From the NCBI RefSeq assembly GCF_004327355.1, contig NZ_QJUM01000012.1, positions 105,255 to 169,254 on the forward strand: 64,000 nucleotides of DNA. The letters run 5' to 3'. A model generated the notes under the pieces. That model was not told where the DNA came from. It searched no databases and saw only the letters and a program-made list of their open reading frames with translations. Of this stretch, positions 37,658-46,698 are shown piece after piece. The translations under genes were made by a program, and so were the position numbers. Every line of letters begins with the position of its first letter. Positions within the stretch are counted from its first letter, which is position 1. This DNA comes from Phytopseudomonas dryadis. GTDB lineage: Bacteria > Pseudomonadota > Gammaproteobacteria > Pseudomonadales > Pseudomonadaceae.

Positions 37658-39619
37658 TTAGAAGTTCATGCCGAAGCTGAGCGAAATGAAATCACGGTCG
37701 TGGACGGTGGAGTACTTGCCGTCGAAAAAGTCGGTATAGGCCAGGCTGGCGGTGTAGGTATTCTGGTATTCGGCATCGAGGCCCAGGCTGATCGCCTTGC
37801 GACCTTCCTCGAAGTTGCCGCCAGGGCCCGGGGAATAGCCTTTCACGTCATGGGACCAGGCCACGTTGGGCTTGAAGTTGACGCCGGCGATCACGTCCGG
37901 GTACTCCCAGATGGCCCGGGTCCGGTAGCCCCATGAGTTGCTGGTGGTGAAACCGTCACGATCGCAGCCCTTGGCGATGTTGCCCTGATCCGGGTTGGGA
38001 CCCGCCGTGCCGGTGTTGACGGTGACGCACATGTCGCCCGCCGAGCCGAATACGGGGTCGCGTCCGTAACGGACATCGCGTGTGCTCTCCAGACCACCCA
38101 CGTGCGTCCAGCCGATTTCACCGACCAGGGTCAGACGCGACGCGCCCATGACCTGATCGAAGAAATGCGTGAAGGTCGTCTGGATCTGGGTGATTTCCTT
38201 GCGGTTGTAGCCGTGCAGCAAACCGTCGGCCCCTGCGCTCAGCGGCGAAACGTCGCCGTAGGGATTGACCACGACACCCGGGGCGACGGTGATCGCCATG
38301 TCCTTCAGGCCGGCATAGAGCACATCGGTGCTGTTCAGCTGCACCGGCGCATTGGGGCGATAGCTGATTTCACCACTCCATGCGGTACCGGTGGGCAGGG
38401 TGGTGGAGAAACTCAAGCCGTACAGGCGGATGTCTTCCGGGTACTCGGCGAAGTAGCCACCCGAGCCGGCCAGCGGCAGGGCGCCGAGGCGTGCCGCGTT
38501 GGCGGCGCCGACCGTGCCGGCCAGCGCGCTGGCGACGGCATTGGCCGTCGCCAGGCCGGCAGCGCTGGGCGCCACGCCGCTGAATATCGGCGCCCGGCTG
38601 TGGTAGTTCATGAAATAGGCGCCAAACTCGGTATCGAGCGGTTCGAACAGATAGCGAAAGGCAACGCCCCACTGGCCAGAGTCGCGGGCATCCTGATCGC
38701 CATGGCGACGCACGATGACCCCTTCATCGGGATTGCCCCAGGTCGCGCCGGCGCCGACGAGTTGCTGAAGCACGCCATTGGCGAGGGCGGCATTGCCGCC
38801 CGTCGCGGCCAGCAGCGAGTTGTAGACCGTGTCACGGGTGCTCAGCACGGCCAGGTTGTTGTCGCAGCCGTCGGAGATGATATCGACCTGGGAAAAGAAT
38901 GTGCCGCAGTTCTCGGTGATGGTCTGATCCCATTCGATCTGATAGAAGGCCTCCATCGACAGCCTGTCGGTCAGGCTCTGCGACACATAGAACATATTGA
39001 CCGGGATGAGCGCTTCCTTGACCTCCGCGCCGGGCCGGCGGAAAGCCGCTACGTCGACCGGATTGATCGAGTTGATGCTGTTCTGCAGGAACGTGCTTTC
39101 CCCCCAGCTCACCACCTGCCTGCCCAGACGCACGGTGCCCGGCTGATCGGCGATGGCATAGTTGTGATAGACGAAGGCATCGAGGATCTCGCCGCCTGAC
39201 GACTTGGCGCCCTCCTTGCGGTTGGAATCACTGATGTCCTTGAACTCGCGGCCCTCGTCCTTGAGTTCGAAGTCGTACCAGTACTTGCCACGCACGAAAA
39301 CCCCGGTATCCCCGTACCTCAACTCGAGGTCATGGATACCCTTGAAGATCTTCGAGAAGGTCTCGCCACGCTTGAAATTCAGGCGCCCGTCGTCGGAGGT
39401 CTGGGACAGCCCTCGCCCACCGTTGTTGGCGCCGATCAGGTCCTTGTCCGCCTTCGCGGTCGACCAGCTGGCGCCCACGGACAGCGCCGAGTCGAATTGC
39501 CCTTCGATTTCACCGATATTGAAATTGACGGCGAATGCCGGGCTGGCGAGGGTTGATGCGAGGCTGACGGCCAGCGGCAGTTTTGCCAGACGCCAGAACG
39601 GCCTTGTTGTGATTGTCAT
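37658..39619 (-). CDS. DUF1302 family outer-membrane protein
   Basis: The 653-residue protein has a signal peptide ending 'LASPAFAVNFNIG' and a long beta-rich body with many aromatic-ended strands, ending in 'FISLSFGMNF', the terminal aromatic motif of outer-membrane barrels. 'VRLGRQVVSWGESTFLQNSINSINPVD' near residue 160 is a strong family mark. It is probably a porin for hydrophobic compounds, cooperating with DUF1329. A PsrA-like box and a palindrome lie about 180-200 bp upstream, pointing to fatty-acid-linked control. Confidence 0.92.
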   Translation of the reverse strand: MTITTRPFWRLAKLPLAVSLASTLASPAFAVNFNIGEIEGQFDSALSVGASWSTAKADKDLIGANNGGRGLSQTSDDGRLNFKRGETFSKIFKGIHDLELRYGDTGVFVRGKYWYDFELKDEGREFKDISDSNRKEGAKSSGGEILDAFVYHNYAIADQPGTVRLGRQVVSWGESTFLQNSINSINPVDVAAFRRPGAEVKEALIPVNMFYVSQSLTDRLSMEAFYQIEWDQTITENCGTFFSQVDIISDGCDNNLAVLSTRDTVYNSLLAATGGNAALANGVLQQLVGAGATWGNPDEGVIVRRHGDQDARDSGQWGVAFRYLFEPLDTEFGAYFMNYHSRAPIFSGVAPSAAGLATANAVASALAGTVGAANAARLGALPLAGSGGYFAEYPEDIRLYGLSFSTTLPTGTAWSGEISYRPNAPVQLNSTDVLYAGLKDMAITVAPGVVVNPYGDVSPLSAGADGLLHGYNRKEITQIQTTFTHFFDQVMGASRLTLVGEIGWTHVGGLESTRDVRYGRDPVFGSAGDMCVTVNTGTAGPNPDQGNIAKGCDRDGFTTSNSWGYRTRAIWEYPDVIAGVNFKPNVAWSHDVKGYSPGPGGNFEEGRKAISLGLDAEYQNTYTASLAYTDFFDGKYSTVHDRDFISLSFGMNF

Positions 39620-39795
39620 CGACGCTACTCCGTTTGTTTTTGTTATGGCTGCTGTGACTATAGCCAGCGGGCGGAACTGCTTGATCCCTCGAAAGTGTGA
39701 TTTGCAGTGCCCGAGACACTCTGGCTCGCTGGTTTCGGCGGATCAGTCCCATCCGCGACAAGCCAAGAATGGCTTGAAAACAGCAATTAGCAAGC

Positions 39796-39821
39796 CAAAC
39801 GCTTGTTTGACTGATCAGTCA
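39796..39821. promoter_or_regulatory. PsrA-like box overlapping a 14-bp palindrome upstream of DUF1302
   Basis: CAAAC-GCTT-GTTTG (39796-39809) fits the PsrA operator pattern of GAAAC or CAAAC and GTTTG or GTTTC arms separated by 2-4 bases. It overlaps TGACTGATCAGTCA (39808-39821), a perfect palindrome typical of TetR-family sites. Both lie between the acyl-CoA ligase stop and DUF1302. Confidence 0.5.
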
Positions 39822-39847
39822 CATTTCGGCGGTACGCAAGCCGTGCC

Positions 39848-41536
39848 TTACAGGGTCGACAGGAAGGCGCTTCCAGCCGCCTGCCACTGGGCGATATCCA
39901 GGCGAATGCGTTTCTTGTCCAGCTTACCCACACTGGTCTTGGGAATTTCGGTAACAAGCGCGATCTGCGTGGGAATGGCCCACTTGTTGATGTGGCCCTG
40001 CTCGACGAACGGCTTGAGGTGCTCCTTGAGGATCTTCGCGTCCAGTGCCTGCCCGTCGTGGCCGACCAGCAGGGCGAAGGGGCGCTCGCCCCATTGCGGG
40101 TCGGCTACGCCGACCACCGCCACTTCACGCACGGCGTGGTGGCGACTGATCAGGTCTTCCAGCTCCAGCGAGGACACCCACTCGCCGCCGGTCTTGATCA
40201 CATCCTTGATCCGGTCGCGGATATCGATGAAACCCATGCTGTCGAGCGTCGCCACATCGCCGGTGTGCATCCAGCCATGGGCCCACAGCTCCTCGCCCTT
40301 TTCCGGCTCGCGGAAATAGCCCTGGGTCAGCCAGGGCGCCCGCAGCACCAGCTCGCCCTGGGTCTCGCCATCGGCCGGCAGGAAGTTGCCATCGGCGTCC
40401 ATGATCGCGGCCTCGACCAGCGCCACCGGAACGCCGGCCTTGATACGGTAGGTGATGCGTTCGTCCTCGCTGCCGGCACGCAGTTCCTCGTTGAGGTAGC
40501 CGCAGGAAATCAGCGGGCAGGTTTCCGACATGCCATAGGCGGCGGTCAGCTGGATGTTGCGCGCTTTGGCGGCATCGTAGGTGGCCCGATTGAGGGCGCT
40601 GCCGCCGATGATGATTTTCAGCCCCTGGAAATCGTGCCCCTGGGCGCCCGGGGCGTTGAGCAGCATCTGCAGAATGGTCGGCACGCAATGGGAGAAGGTG
40701 ACCTGCTCGCCCTTGATCAGGCTGCACAGCATCTCCGGCTCGTAGCGCCCGGGGTAGACCTGCTTGATGCCGAGCAGGGTCGCCACGTACGGCACGCCCC
40801 AGGCATGCACGTGGAACATCGGCGTGATCGGCATGTACACGTCATCGCTGCCCATCAGGCGGATGCTGTCCAGGCAGCCCACGGTACTGGCCATGGACAG
40901 CGTGTGCAGCACGAGCTGGCGATGGGTGAAGTACACCCCCTTCGGATTACCGGTGGTGCCGGTGGTGTAGAAGGTGGTGGCGACCGAGTTCTCGTCGAAA
41001 TCGGCGAACGCGTACCTTGGGCTGGCCGCCGCCAGCAGTTGCTCGTATTCGCCGACCAGGCCGGGCAGATCCGCGCTTTTGTTTTCGCCATCGGTCAGCA
41101 GCAGCGTCTTGTCGACGCTCTCGAGCTGGGCGGCGATCCCCTGGTAGAGCGCCACGAAGTCGCTGTTGACCAGTACGAAGCGGTCTTCGGCGTGGTTCAT
41201 GGTGTAGAGGATCTGCTCGGGCGACAGACGGATGTTGATGGTGTGCAGCACGGCACCGAGCATGGGCACGGCGAACATGCACTCCAGGTAGCGGTGGCTG
41301 TCCCAGTCCATCACCGCCACGGTATCGCCCGCCTTCACCCCCGCTTCGCTGAGCACGTTGGCCAGGCGCGCGACACGCTCGTTGAAGGTCGCGTAGCTGT
41401 AGCGCAACCGGTCGCGGTAGACGATCTCCCGGGTTTTCTCGTAACGGCTGCCGGACAACAGCAGGTGCTTGATCAGCAAGGGATAGTGATGGGCGCTGGC
41501 GGATGGCGCGAGGACACGGGTCGACAACATGGGCAT
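39848..41536 (-). CDS. Acyl-CoA ligase (AMP-forming)
   Basis: The 562-residue enzyme activates a carboxylic acid to its CoA thioester through an acyl-AMP. The P-loop-like A3 motif is 'FYTTGTTGNPKGVYFTHRQ' near residue 190; 'AAYGMSETCPLISCGYL' (A5), 'WMHTGDVATLDSMGFIDIRDRIKDVIKTGGEWVSSLELE' (A7-A8) and the catalytic Lys in 'TSVGKLDKKRIR' follow. By context a medium- or long-chain fatty acid is likely. The first ATG gives MPMLSTRV; the ATG 6 bp later is an alternative. It is divergent from a thiolase gene, so both halves of an acyl-CoA path meet here. Confidence 0.93.
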   Translation of the reverse strand: MPMLSTRVLAPSASAHHYPLLIKHLLLSGSRYEKTREIVYRDRLRYSYATFNERVARLANVLSEAGVKAGDTVAVMDWDSHRYLECMFAVPMLGAVLHTINIRLSPEQILYTMNHAEDRFVLVNSDFVALYQGIAAQLESVDKTLLLTDGENKSADLPGLVGEYEQLLAAASPRYAFADFDENSVATTFYTTGTTGNPKGVYFTHRQLVLHTLSMASTVGCLDSIRLMGSDDVYMPITPMFHVHAWGVPYVATLLGIKQVYPGRYEPEMLCSLIKGEQVTFSHCVPTILQMLLNAPGAQGHDFQGLKIIIGGSALNRATYDAAKARNIQLTAAYGMSETCPLISCGYLNEELRAGSEDERITYRIKAGVPVALVEAAIMDADGNFLPADGETQGELVLRAPWLTQGYFREPEKGEELWAHGWMHTGDVATLDSMGFIDIRDRIKDVIKTGGEWVSSLELEDLISRHHAVREVAVVGVADPQWGERPFALLVGHDGQALDAKILKEHLKPFVEQGHINKWAIPTQIALVTEIPKTSVGKLDKKRIRLDIAQWQAAGSAFLSTL

Positions 41537-41671
41537 ACCTGTCTGCTGGACTATTGTTATGGGCTCGGGGCGCTGCGCGCGGTATCGCCGCCCCCGGGTT
41601 AGCAGGATGTGGATACGGACACTAGCGCCGTGGCAGAGCCCTCGCCATCAGCCTAAAGAATGATTTGCAAT

Positions 41672-41706
41672 GTGACCGTGCATTAATTTTCGGTCACGAT
41701 ATAGAA
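41672..41706 (+). promoter_or_regulatory. Operator-like dyad and -10 before the thiolase gene
   Basis: GTGACCG (41672-41678), 12 spacer bases, and CGGTCAC (41691-41697) form a perfect dyad. TATAGAAT follows at 41699, a plausible -10 for the thiolase gene. The regulator is unknown. Confidence 0.45.
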
Positions 41707-41768
41707 TCGAATCCAACAAGCGGTCTTGAAACACCGCCGAATCGAACCCTATGCGCAGAGGTAACAGC

Positions 41769-42944
41769 ATGTCCGATATCGTCATCGTCAGCGGCGCCCG
41801 CACCCCCATGGGCGGTTTTCAGGGCAGCCTGTCCAGCGTCTCGGCCGTGGAACTGGGCGCCATCGCCCTGCGTGAAACCATCGCCCGTGCCGGTATCGCC
41901 CCCGAGGACGTGGAGGAAGTGATCATGGGCTGCGTCCTGCCTGCCGGACTCAAGCAGGGCCCCGCACGCCAGGCCGCACTCGGCGCCGGCCTGCCCAGCG
42001 CCACCGGTTGCACCACCATCAACAAACTCTGCGGTTCGGGCATGAAAGCGGTGATGCTGGCCCACGACCTGATCAAGGCCGGCAGCAACCAGGTGATGCT
42101 CGCCGGCGGCATGGAGAGCATGTCCAATGCCCCCTACCTGCTGGAGAAGGCACGCGGCGGCTTGCGCATGGGCCATGGCGAGGTCAAGGATCACATGTTC
42201 CTCGATGGCCTGGAGGATGCCCGCAGTGGCCGGCTGATGGGCTCCTTCGCCCAGGAGACCGCCGACCAGTACGGCATCGGTCGGGAAGAGATGGACGCCT
42301 ACGCCATCGAGTCGCTGAAACGCGCGCAGACGGCCATGGCCGCTGGCGTGCTGGACGCCGAGATCGTTCCGGTCAGCGTCTCCACCCGCCAGGGCGTGGT
42401 CCTGGTGAACGAGGACGAGCAGCCGCGCAATGCCAACCTGGCAAAGATCCCCACCCTCAAGCCCGCCTTCAGCAAGAGCGGCAGCATCACCGCCGCCAAC
42501 GCCAGTTCCATCTCCGACGGCGCCAGCGCGCTGCTGCTGATGACCGCCGAACAGGCCGAAGGGCGCAGCCTGCGGCCGCTGGCCAGAATCGTCGGGCACG
42601 CCACCCAGAGCCAGGACCCCAGCGAGTTCACCCTCGCGCCGATCGGCGCGATCAGCAACCTGTTGCGCAAGGTCGGCTGGAACAAGGACGAGGTCGACCT
42701 GTTCGAGATCAACGAGGCCTTCGCCATGGTCACCATGCTGGCCATCCGCGAACACGGCCTCGACCCGGCCAGGGTCAACATCTACGGCGGCGCCTGTGCC
42801 CAGGGCCACCCGGTCGGCTCCACCGGCTCGCGGATCATCGTCACCCTGCTCAATGCCCTGCGCCAGACCGGCGGCAAGCGCGGTATCGCCTCGCTCTGCA
42901 TCGGTGGCGGCGAAGCCACGGCAATCGCCGTGGAGCTGCTGTAA
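41769..42944 (+). CDS. Acetyl-CoA acetyltransferase (thiolase)
   Basis: The 391-residue enzyme is a full-length thiolase. The acyl-accepting Cys is in 'NKLCGSGMKAVMLA' near residue 88, the active-site His in 'NEAFAMVT' and 'YGGACAQGHPVGSTGSRI' near residue 345, and the second Cys in 'ASLCIGGGEATA' near residue 375. It may condense two acetyl-CoA molecules or cleave 3-ketoacyl-CoA; the sequence suggests the biosynthetic/acetoacetyl type. Divergence from an acyl-CoA ligase suggests the degradative role. The ATG at 41769 (MSDIVIVSG) is the family start; a 6-residue longer frame exists. Confidence 0.94.
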   Translation: MSDIVIVSGARTPMGGFQGSLSSVSAVELGAIALRETIARAGIAPEDVEEVIMGCVLPAGLKQGPARQAALGAGLPSATGCTTINKLCGSGMKAVMLAHDLIKAGSNQVMLAGGMESMSNAPYLLEKARGGLRMGHGEVKDHMFLDGLEDARSGRLMGSFAQETADQYGIGREEMDAYAIESLKRAQTAMAAGVLDAEIVPVSVSTRQGVVLVNEDEQPRNANLAKIPTLKPAFSKSGSITAANASSISDGASALLLMTAEQAEGRSLRPLARIVGHATQSQDPSEFTLAPIGAISNLLRKVGWNKDEVDLFEINEAFAMVTMLAIREHGLDPARVNIYGGACAQGHPVGSTGSRIIVTLLNALRQTGGKRGIASLCIGGGEATAIAVELL

Positions 42945-43021
42945 GACAGGGCTCGTGCCGCCTGGGGTCGCCAGCAGCCTGGCCCGACCTGCCGAACCGG
43001 GCGATGGCTGCAGGTCGGAAC

Positions 43022-43651
43022 TCACTTCAGCTCGGTGAACGCCAGCTTGATGCCCAGCCCCACCAGCACCGCGCCCATCAGGCGGTCGAACCAGTGCCCC
43101 AGGCGGGCGAAGCCGCTGCGCACCCGCTGCTGGCTGAACAGCAGCGCCACCAGGCAGAACCACAGTGCCGTGGCCACGGCCAGGTAGACGCCGTAACCGC
43201 CCTGAACGAGCAGCGGGGTGTGGGGGTTGATCACCACGGTGAACAACGACAGGAAGAACAGCGTGGCCTTGGGGTTGAGGCCGTTGGTGACGAAGCCGGT
43301 GACGAAGGCGCCCTTGCCCGTGCGCGGCGTGGCCGGCGCCTGTTCCTCGCAGGCCTCGACCCGGGCCGGCCTGGCCCGCAACGCCTTGCAGCCGATGTAC
43401 AGCAGGTAGGCCGCCGCCAGCCATTTCAGGGCGTTGAACAGCACGATCGACTGCGACACGATCAGGCCGATGCCGAGCAGCGAGTAGGCGACATGGACGA
43501 AGATCCCGCTGCCCACGCCCAGCGCGCAGAACACCCCGGTACGCCGGCCATGGGCGACGCTTTCGCGCACCACGATGGCGAAATCCGGCCCCGGGCTGGC
43601 GACCGCCAGCAGGTGGATCAGGGCCACGGTGAAGAATTCCATCCAGTACAT
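43022..43651 (-). CDS. LysE/RhtB-family amino acid exporter
   Basis: The 209-residue membrane protein has the family start 'LLAVASPGPDFAIVVRESVAHGRRTGVFCALGVGSG' (residues about 14-50) and about six hydrophobic segments. Members export amino acids such as threonine, homoserine or lysine; the substrate is not readable. I selected the ATG at 43651 (MYWMEFF), the next in-frame ATG being 9 bp downstream. It is divergent from hprA. Confidence 0.9.
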   Translation of the reverse strand: MYWMEFFTVALIHLLAVASPGPDFAIVVRESVAHGRRTGVFCALGVGSGIFVHVAYSLLGIGLIVSQSIVLFNALKWLAAAYLLYIGCKALRARPARVEACEEQAPATPRTGKGAFVTGFVTNGLNPKATLFFLSLFTVVINPHTPLLVQGGYGVYLAVATALWFCLVALLFSQQRVRSGFARLGHWFDRLMGAVLVGLGIKLAFTELK

Positions 43652-43738
43652 AGCGGCTCCGCAACGGGGAAGAACAGGAAAAGCTTCTGATAGGCTGCAC
43701 TCTACGCCCCCACCCGACTCGCACAAAAGGTACAGCTG

Positions 43739-44704
43739 ATGAGCAATGCAAGCCGCGCGGTATTTCTCGACTACGCGTCACTGGATCTCGGTGACCTGGA
43801 CATGGCGCCGTTGCGGGAGGCGTTCGGCGAGCTGATCCTGCACGACAGCAGCACGCCCGATCAGGTCGTCGAACGCCTGCAAGGCGCCCAAGTGGCGATC
43901 AGCAACAAGGTACAGCTCGATGCCAGGACCATCGCCGCCTGCGCGGAACTCGAGCTGATCCTGGTCGCCGCCACCGGCACCAACAACGTCGACCTGGGCG
44001 CCGCCCGGGAACAGGGCGTCAGCGTCTGCAACTGCCAGGGCTACGGCACCCCCTCGGTGGCCCAGCACAGCCTGATGCTGCTGCTCGCCCTGGCCACCCG
44101 CCTGCCGGACTACCAGCGCGATATCCGCGCCGGACGCTGGCAACAGTCGCCGATGTTCTGCTTTCTCGACCACCCCATCGTCGAGCTCGAAGGCAAGACC
44201 CTGGGCCTGCTCGGCCATGGCGAACTGGGCGGTGCCGTGGCCAGGCTCGCCGAAGCCTTCGGCATGCGGGTGATCTTCGGCCAGTTGCCCGGGCGCCCGC
44301 CACGCGCCGATCGCCTGCCCCTGGATGAGCTGCTGCCCCAGGTCGACGCCCTGACCCTGCACTGCCCGCTCACCCCTGAGACCCGCAACCTGATCGATGC
44401 CAGGGAACTGGCCCTGATGAAACCCGGCGCCTTCCTGATCAACACCGCCCGCGGTGGCCTGGTCAACGAACAGGCGCTGGCCGACGCCCTGCGCGCCGGG
44501 CACCTCGGCGGCGCCGCCACGGACGTGCTGACCGAGGAACCGCCCAGGAACGGCAACCCGCTGCTGGCCGAGGATATCCCCCGGCTGATCGTCACCCCGC
44601 ACAGTGCCTGGGGCAGCCGCGAGGCGCGCCAGCGGATCGTCGGACAACTGGCCGAGAACGCGGCAGGTTTTCTGTCTGGCCAGGCAAAGCGGCAAGTGAA
44701 CTGA
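43739..44704 (+). CDS. hprA: D-2-hydroxyacid dehydrogenase, probable glycerate dehydrogenase
   Basis: The 321-residue enzyme has the NAD-binding loop 'LGLLGHGELGGAVARLAEAFG' near residue 150 and the catalytic Arg, Glu and His in 'INTARGGLVNEQAL', 'TEEPPRNGNPL' and 'VTPHSAWGS'. HprA interconverts hydroxypyruvate and D-glycerate. The pairing with rsmC matches the order known in P. aeruginosa, which supports hprA over a general hydroxyacid dehydrogenase. A repeat of the CAAGCTGCAAG type follows. Confidence 0.85.
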   Translation: MSNASRAVFLDYASLDLGDLDMAPLREAFGELILHDSSTPDQVVERLQGAQVAISNKVQLDARTIAACAELELILVAATGTNNVDLGAAREQGVSVCNCQGYGTPSVAQHSLMLLLALATRLPDYQRDIRAGRWQQSPMFCFLDHPIVELEGKTLGLLGHGELGGAVARLAEAFGMRVIFGQLPGRPPRADRLPLDELLPQVDALTLHCPLTPETRNLIDARELALMKPGAFLINTARGGLVNEQALADALRAGHLGGAATDVLTEEPPRNGNPLLAEDIPRLIVTPHSAWGSREARQRIVGQLAENAAGFLSGQAKRQVN

Positions 44705-44706
44705 AG

Positions 44707-44750
44707 GCTCCCCGCTTCGCTTGTAGCTTTAGGCTTGCAGCTTGAGGCTG
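44707..44750. repeat. Single arm of the CTTGCAGCTTG repeat family
   Basis: GCTTGTAGCTTTAGGCTTGCAGCTTGAGGC resembles the arms of the hairpins after mqo (54556-54655) and fumarase (63888-63980). It lies just after hprA. Confidence 0.55.
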
Positions 44751-44787
44751 GCCCCCCTACCCTTCGCGCTTTTGCCGGGGAGGTGTC

Positions 44788-45786
44788 ATGGATCCGCGAA
44801 GCGAAGTGCTGCTGCGTCAGGCCGAGTTGTTCGGCGGTTCGCTGCTGCTCGCCGGCCTGCCGGCCGACGACCTGCTCGGCCGCTTGCCGGCGGCGCAAGG
44901 CTGGAGCTGGCATGCGGGCGACCAGGCCCTCCTTGAAACACGCTTCGGCGCACGCTGCAGCTTCGGCGTGACGCCAGCGCAGAGCGCCTTCGACGCGGCG
45001 GTGCTGTTTCTGCCCAAATCCCGCGAGCTGACCGCCTACCTGCTCGATGCCCTGGCGGCGCGGCTGTCCGGGGGCCTGCTGTATCTGGTCGGCGAGAAGC
45101 GCGCCGGCGTGGAGCGGGCGGCCAGGCAAATGGGCGCCTACGGTACGCCGCGCAAGCTGGACAGCGCCCGCCATTGCCAGCTCTGGCAGGTACGCGTGGA
45201 GCAGGCGCCGGCAACGCCGCAACTGGATGCTCTGGCGCAGCATTACCAGCTGCAACTGGATGACGGCCCGCTCAGCGTGGTCACCCTGCCCGGGGTGTTC
45301 AGCCATGGGCGCCTGGATGTCGGCAGCGCCCTGCTGCTCGAACACCTCGGACAATTGCCCAGCGGCCACCTGCTGGATTTCGGCTGTGGCGCCGGCGTGC
45401 TCGGCGCGGTGCTGAAACGCCGCTACCCGGACAGCCGGGTCACCCTGCTGGACGTCGATGCCTTCGCCGTGGCCAGCAGCCGCATGACCCTGGCCGCCAA
45501 TGGCCTGGAGGCCGAGGTCGTCAGTGGCGACGGCATTGCCGCCGCGCCCCATGCCCTGAGCGCCATCCTCAGCAATCCGCCGTTCCACCAGGGCGTGCAC
45601 ACCCACTACCAGGCCAGCGAGGACCTGCTGCGCCATGCCGCCCAGCACCTGCGGCCCGGCGGGCAGATACGCCTGGTGGCCAACCGCTTCCTCAGGTACC
45701 CCGCGCTGATCGAGCAATACATCGGCCCCTGCCAGACCCTGGCGGACGCCGACGGTTTCCGCATCTACCAGGCCAGCCGCGGCTGA
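44788..45786 (+). CDS. rsmC: 16S rRNA m2G1207 methyltransferase RsmC
   Basis: The 332-residue protein has the duplicated layout of RsmC: a degenerate N-terminal methyltransferase-like domain and an active C-terminal domain. The SAM loop '[20 protein letters not shown]' is near residue 195 and the catalytic '[16 protein letters not shown]' (NPPF) near residue 260. It methylates G1207 of 16S rRNA in the 30S subunit. AGGTG lies 6 bp before the start. Confidence 0.92.
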   Translation: MDPRSEVLLRQAELFGGSLLLAGLPADDLLGRLPAAQGWSWHAGDQALLETRFGARCSFGVTPAQSAFDAAVLFLPKSRELTAYLLDALAARLSGGLLYLVGEKRAGVERAARQMGAYGTPRKLDSARHCQLWQVRVEQAPATPQLDALAQHYQLQLDDGPLSVVTLPGVFSHGRLDVGSALLLEHLGQLPSGHLLDFGCGAGVLGAVLKRRYPDSRVTLLDVDAFAVASSRMTLAANGLEAEVVSGDGIAAAPHALSAILSNPPFHQGVHTHYQASEDLLRHAAQHLRPGGQIRLVANRFLRYPALIEQYIGPCQTLADADGFRIYQASRG

Positions 45787-45851
45787 AACCCGGCCTGCGT
45801 CAGGTGCGCGCAGTGCTTGCCCAATCGCCCCTACTTGGGCAGAATGCGCGC

Positions 45852-46080
45852 GTCCTAGGGGAGTAGTCTCCCGCGAGCGCCAGCTCGCCCGGCATGCATC
45901 AACATACTTGGTCGATGACCATGGTGCGTGCGACCCAAGGCCCGCCAAGACGGGCTTGCGCCATTTCGGCCACTGCAGGCACGAAGCGAGCGCTGGGTTT
46001 GACAAGACCTATGACACGAACACCTTACCCGGGGCGGGGAGGTCGTACGTGTCATAGCCGTGTCGACCCGCCCCTTTAGG
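45852..46080 (+). promoter_or_regulatory. yybP-ykoY manganese riboswitch
   Basis: The leader begins with GGGGAGTAG (45858-45866). It then has ATCAACATACTTGG (45897-45910), ACCTATGACACG and CTTACCCGGGG (46024-46034), and closes with GACCCGCCCC complementary to the start. These are conserved sequence blocks of the yybP-ykoY class, here in a long form like that of E. coli mntP and alx. It lies directly before a GDT1-type exporter gene, the expected target, and explains the 302-bp gap. Confidence 0.85.
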
Positions 46081-46088
46081 AAAACCTG

Positions 46089-46679
46089 ATGCTGGAATCC
46101 CTCTTCGTCCCCACGCTGATCGTCGCCCTGGCGGAAATCGGTGACAAGACGCAGCTGCTCGCCCTGCTGCTGGCCGCCCGTTTTCGCCGGCCGTGGCCGA
46201 TCATCTGGGGCATGGTCGCCGCCACCCTGGCCAATCACCTGGTCGCCGGCGCGGTAGGCAACTGGGTCGCCGGCCTGTTCTCGCCCGCCCTGCTCAGTTG
46301 GATTCTCGCCGCCTCGTTCATCGCCGTGGCCCTGTGGACGCTGATACCGGACAAGCTGGATGACGACGAAAGCTCCAACCTGAAACGCTACGGTCCGTTC
46401 CTCACCACCCTGATCGCCTTCTTCCTCGCCGAGATGGGTGACAAGACCCAGGTGGCCACGGTCATGCTGGCCGCCCAGTATCCGCACTTCCTCATGGTGG
46501 TGATCGGTACCACGCTGGGCATGCTGATCGCCAACGTGCCGGTGGTGCTGGCCGGCAACTTCGCCGCCGACCGCCTGCCGCTGACGCTGATCCGCCGCCT
46601 GGCCGCCGCCGCGTTCGCCGCCCTGGCCATCTATGCGGGCTACCAGGCCCTGATCCTGAGCGGCTACCTCGGCGCCTGA
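46089..46679 (+). CDS. GDT1/UPF0016 family manganese exporter (MneA-type)
   Basis: The 196-residue inner-membrane protein has two copies of the E-x-G-D-K-T motif, 'LAEIGDKTQLLALLLAARF' near residue 12 and 'LAEMGDKTQVATVMLAAQYP' near residue 120, each in a hydrophobic repeat of three segments. The family exports Mn2+ (MneA in Vibrio) or moves Ca2+/Mn2+. The riboswitch upstream senses Mn2+, so the gene should be turned on when manganese is in excess. Confidence 0.93.
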   Translation: MLESLFVPTLIVALAEIGDKTQLLALLLAARFRRPWPIIWGMVAATLANHLVAGAVGNWVAGLFSPALLSWILAASFIAVALWTLIPDKLDDDESSNLKRYGPFLTTLIAFFLAEMGDKTQVATVMLAAQYPHFLMVVIGTTLGMLIANVPVVLAGNFAADRLPLTLIRRLAAAAFAALAIYAGYQALILSGYLGA

Positions 46680-46698
46680 CGGCAACGCGGCGCGGGCC

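Noticed and set aside
36094..37680. 528-codon plus-strand open frame over the DUF1329 gene
   Set aside because: It is a frame opposite a well-recognised gene with signal peptide and conserved motifs; its own translation is rich in Arg, Gly, Gln and matches nothing.
45894..46079. 61-codon frame before the Mn exporter
   Set aside because: It lies wholly within the riboswitch, whose conserved bases explain the sequence.
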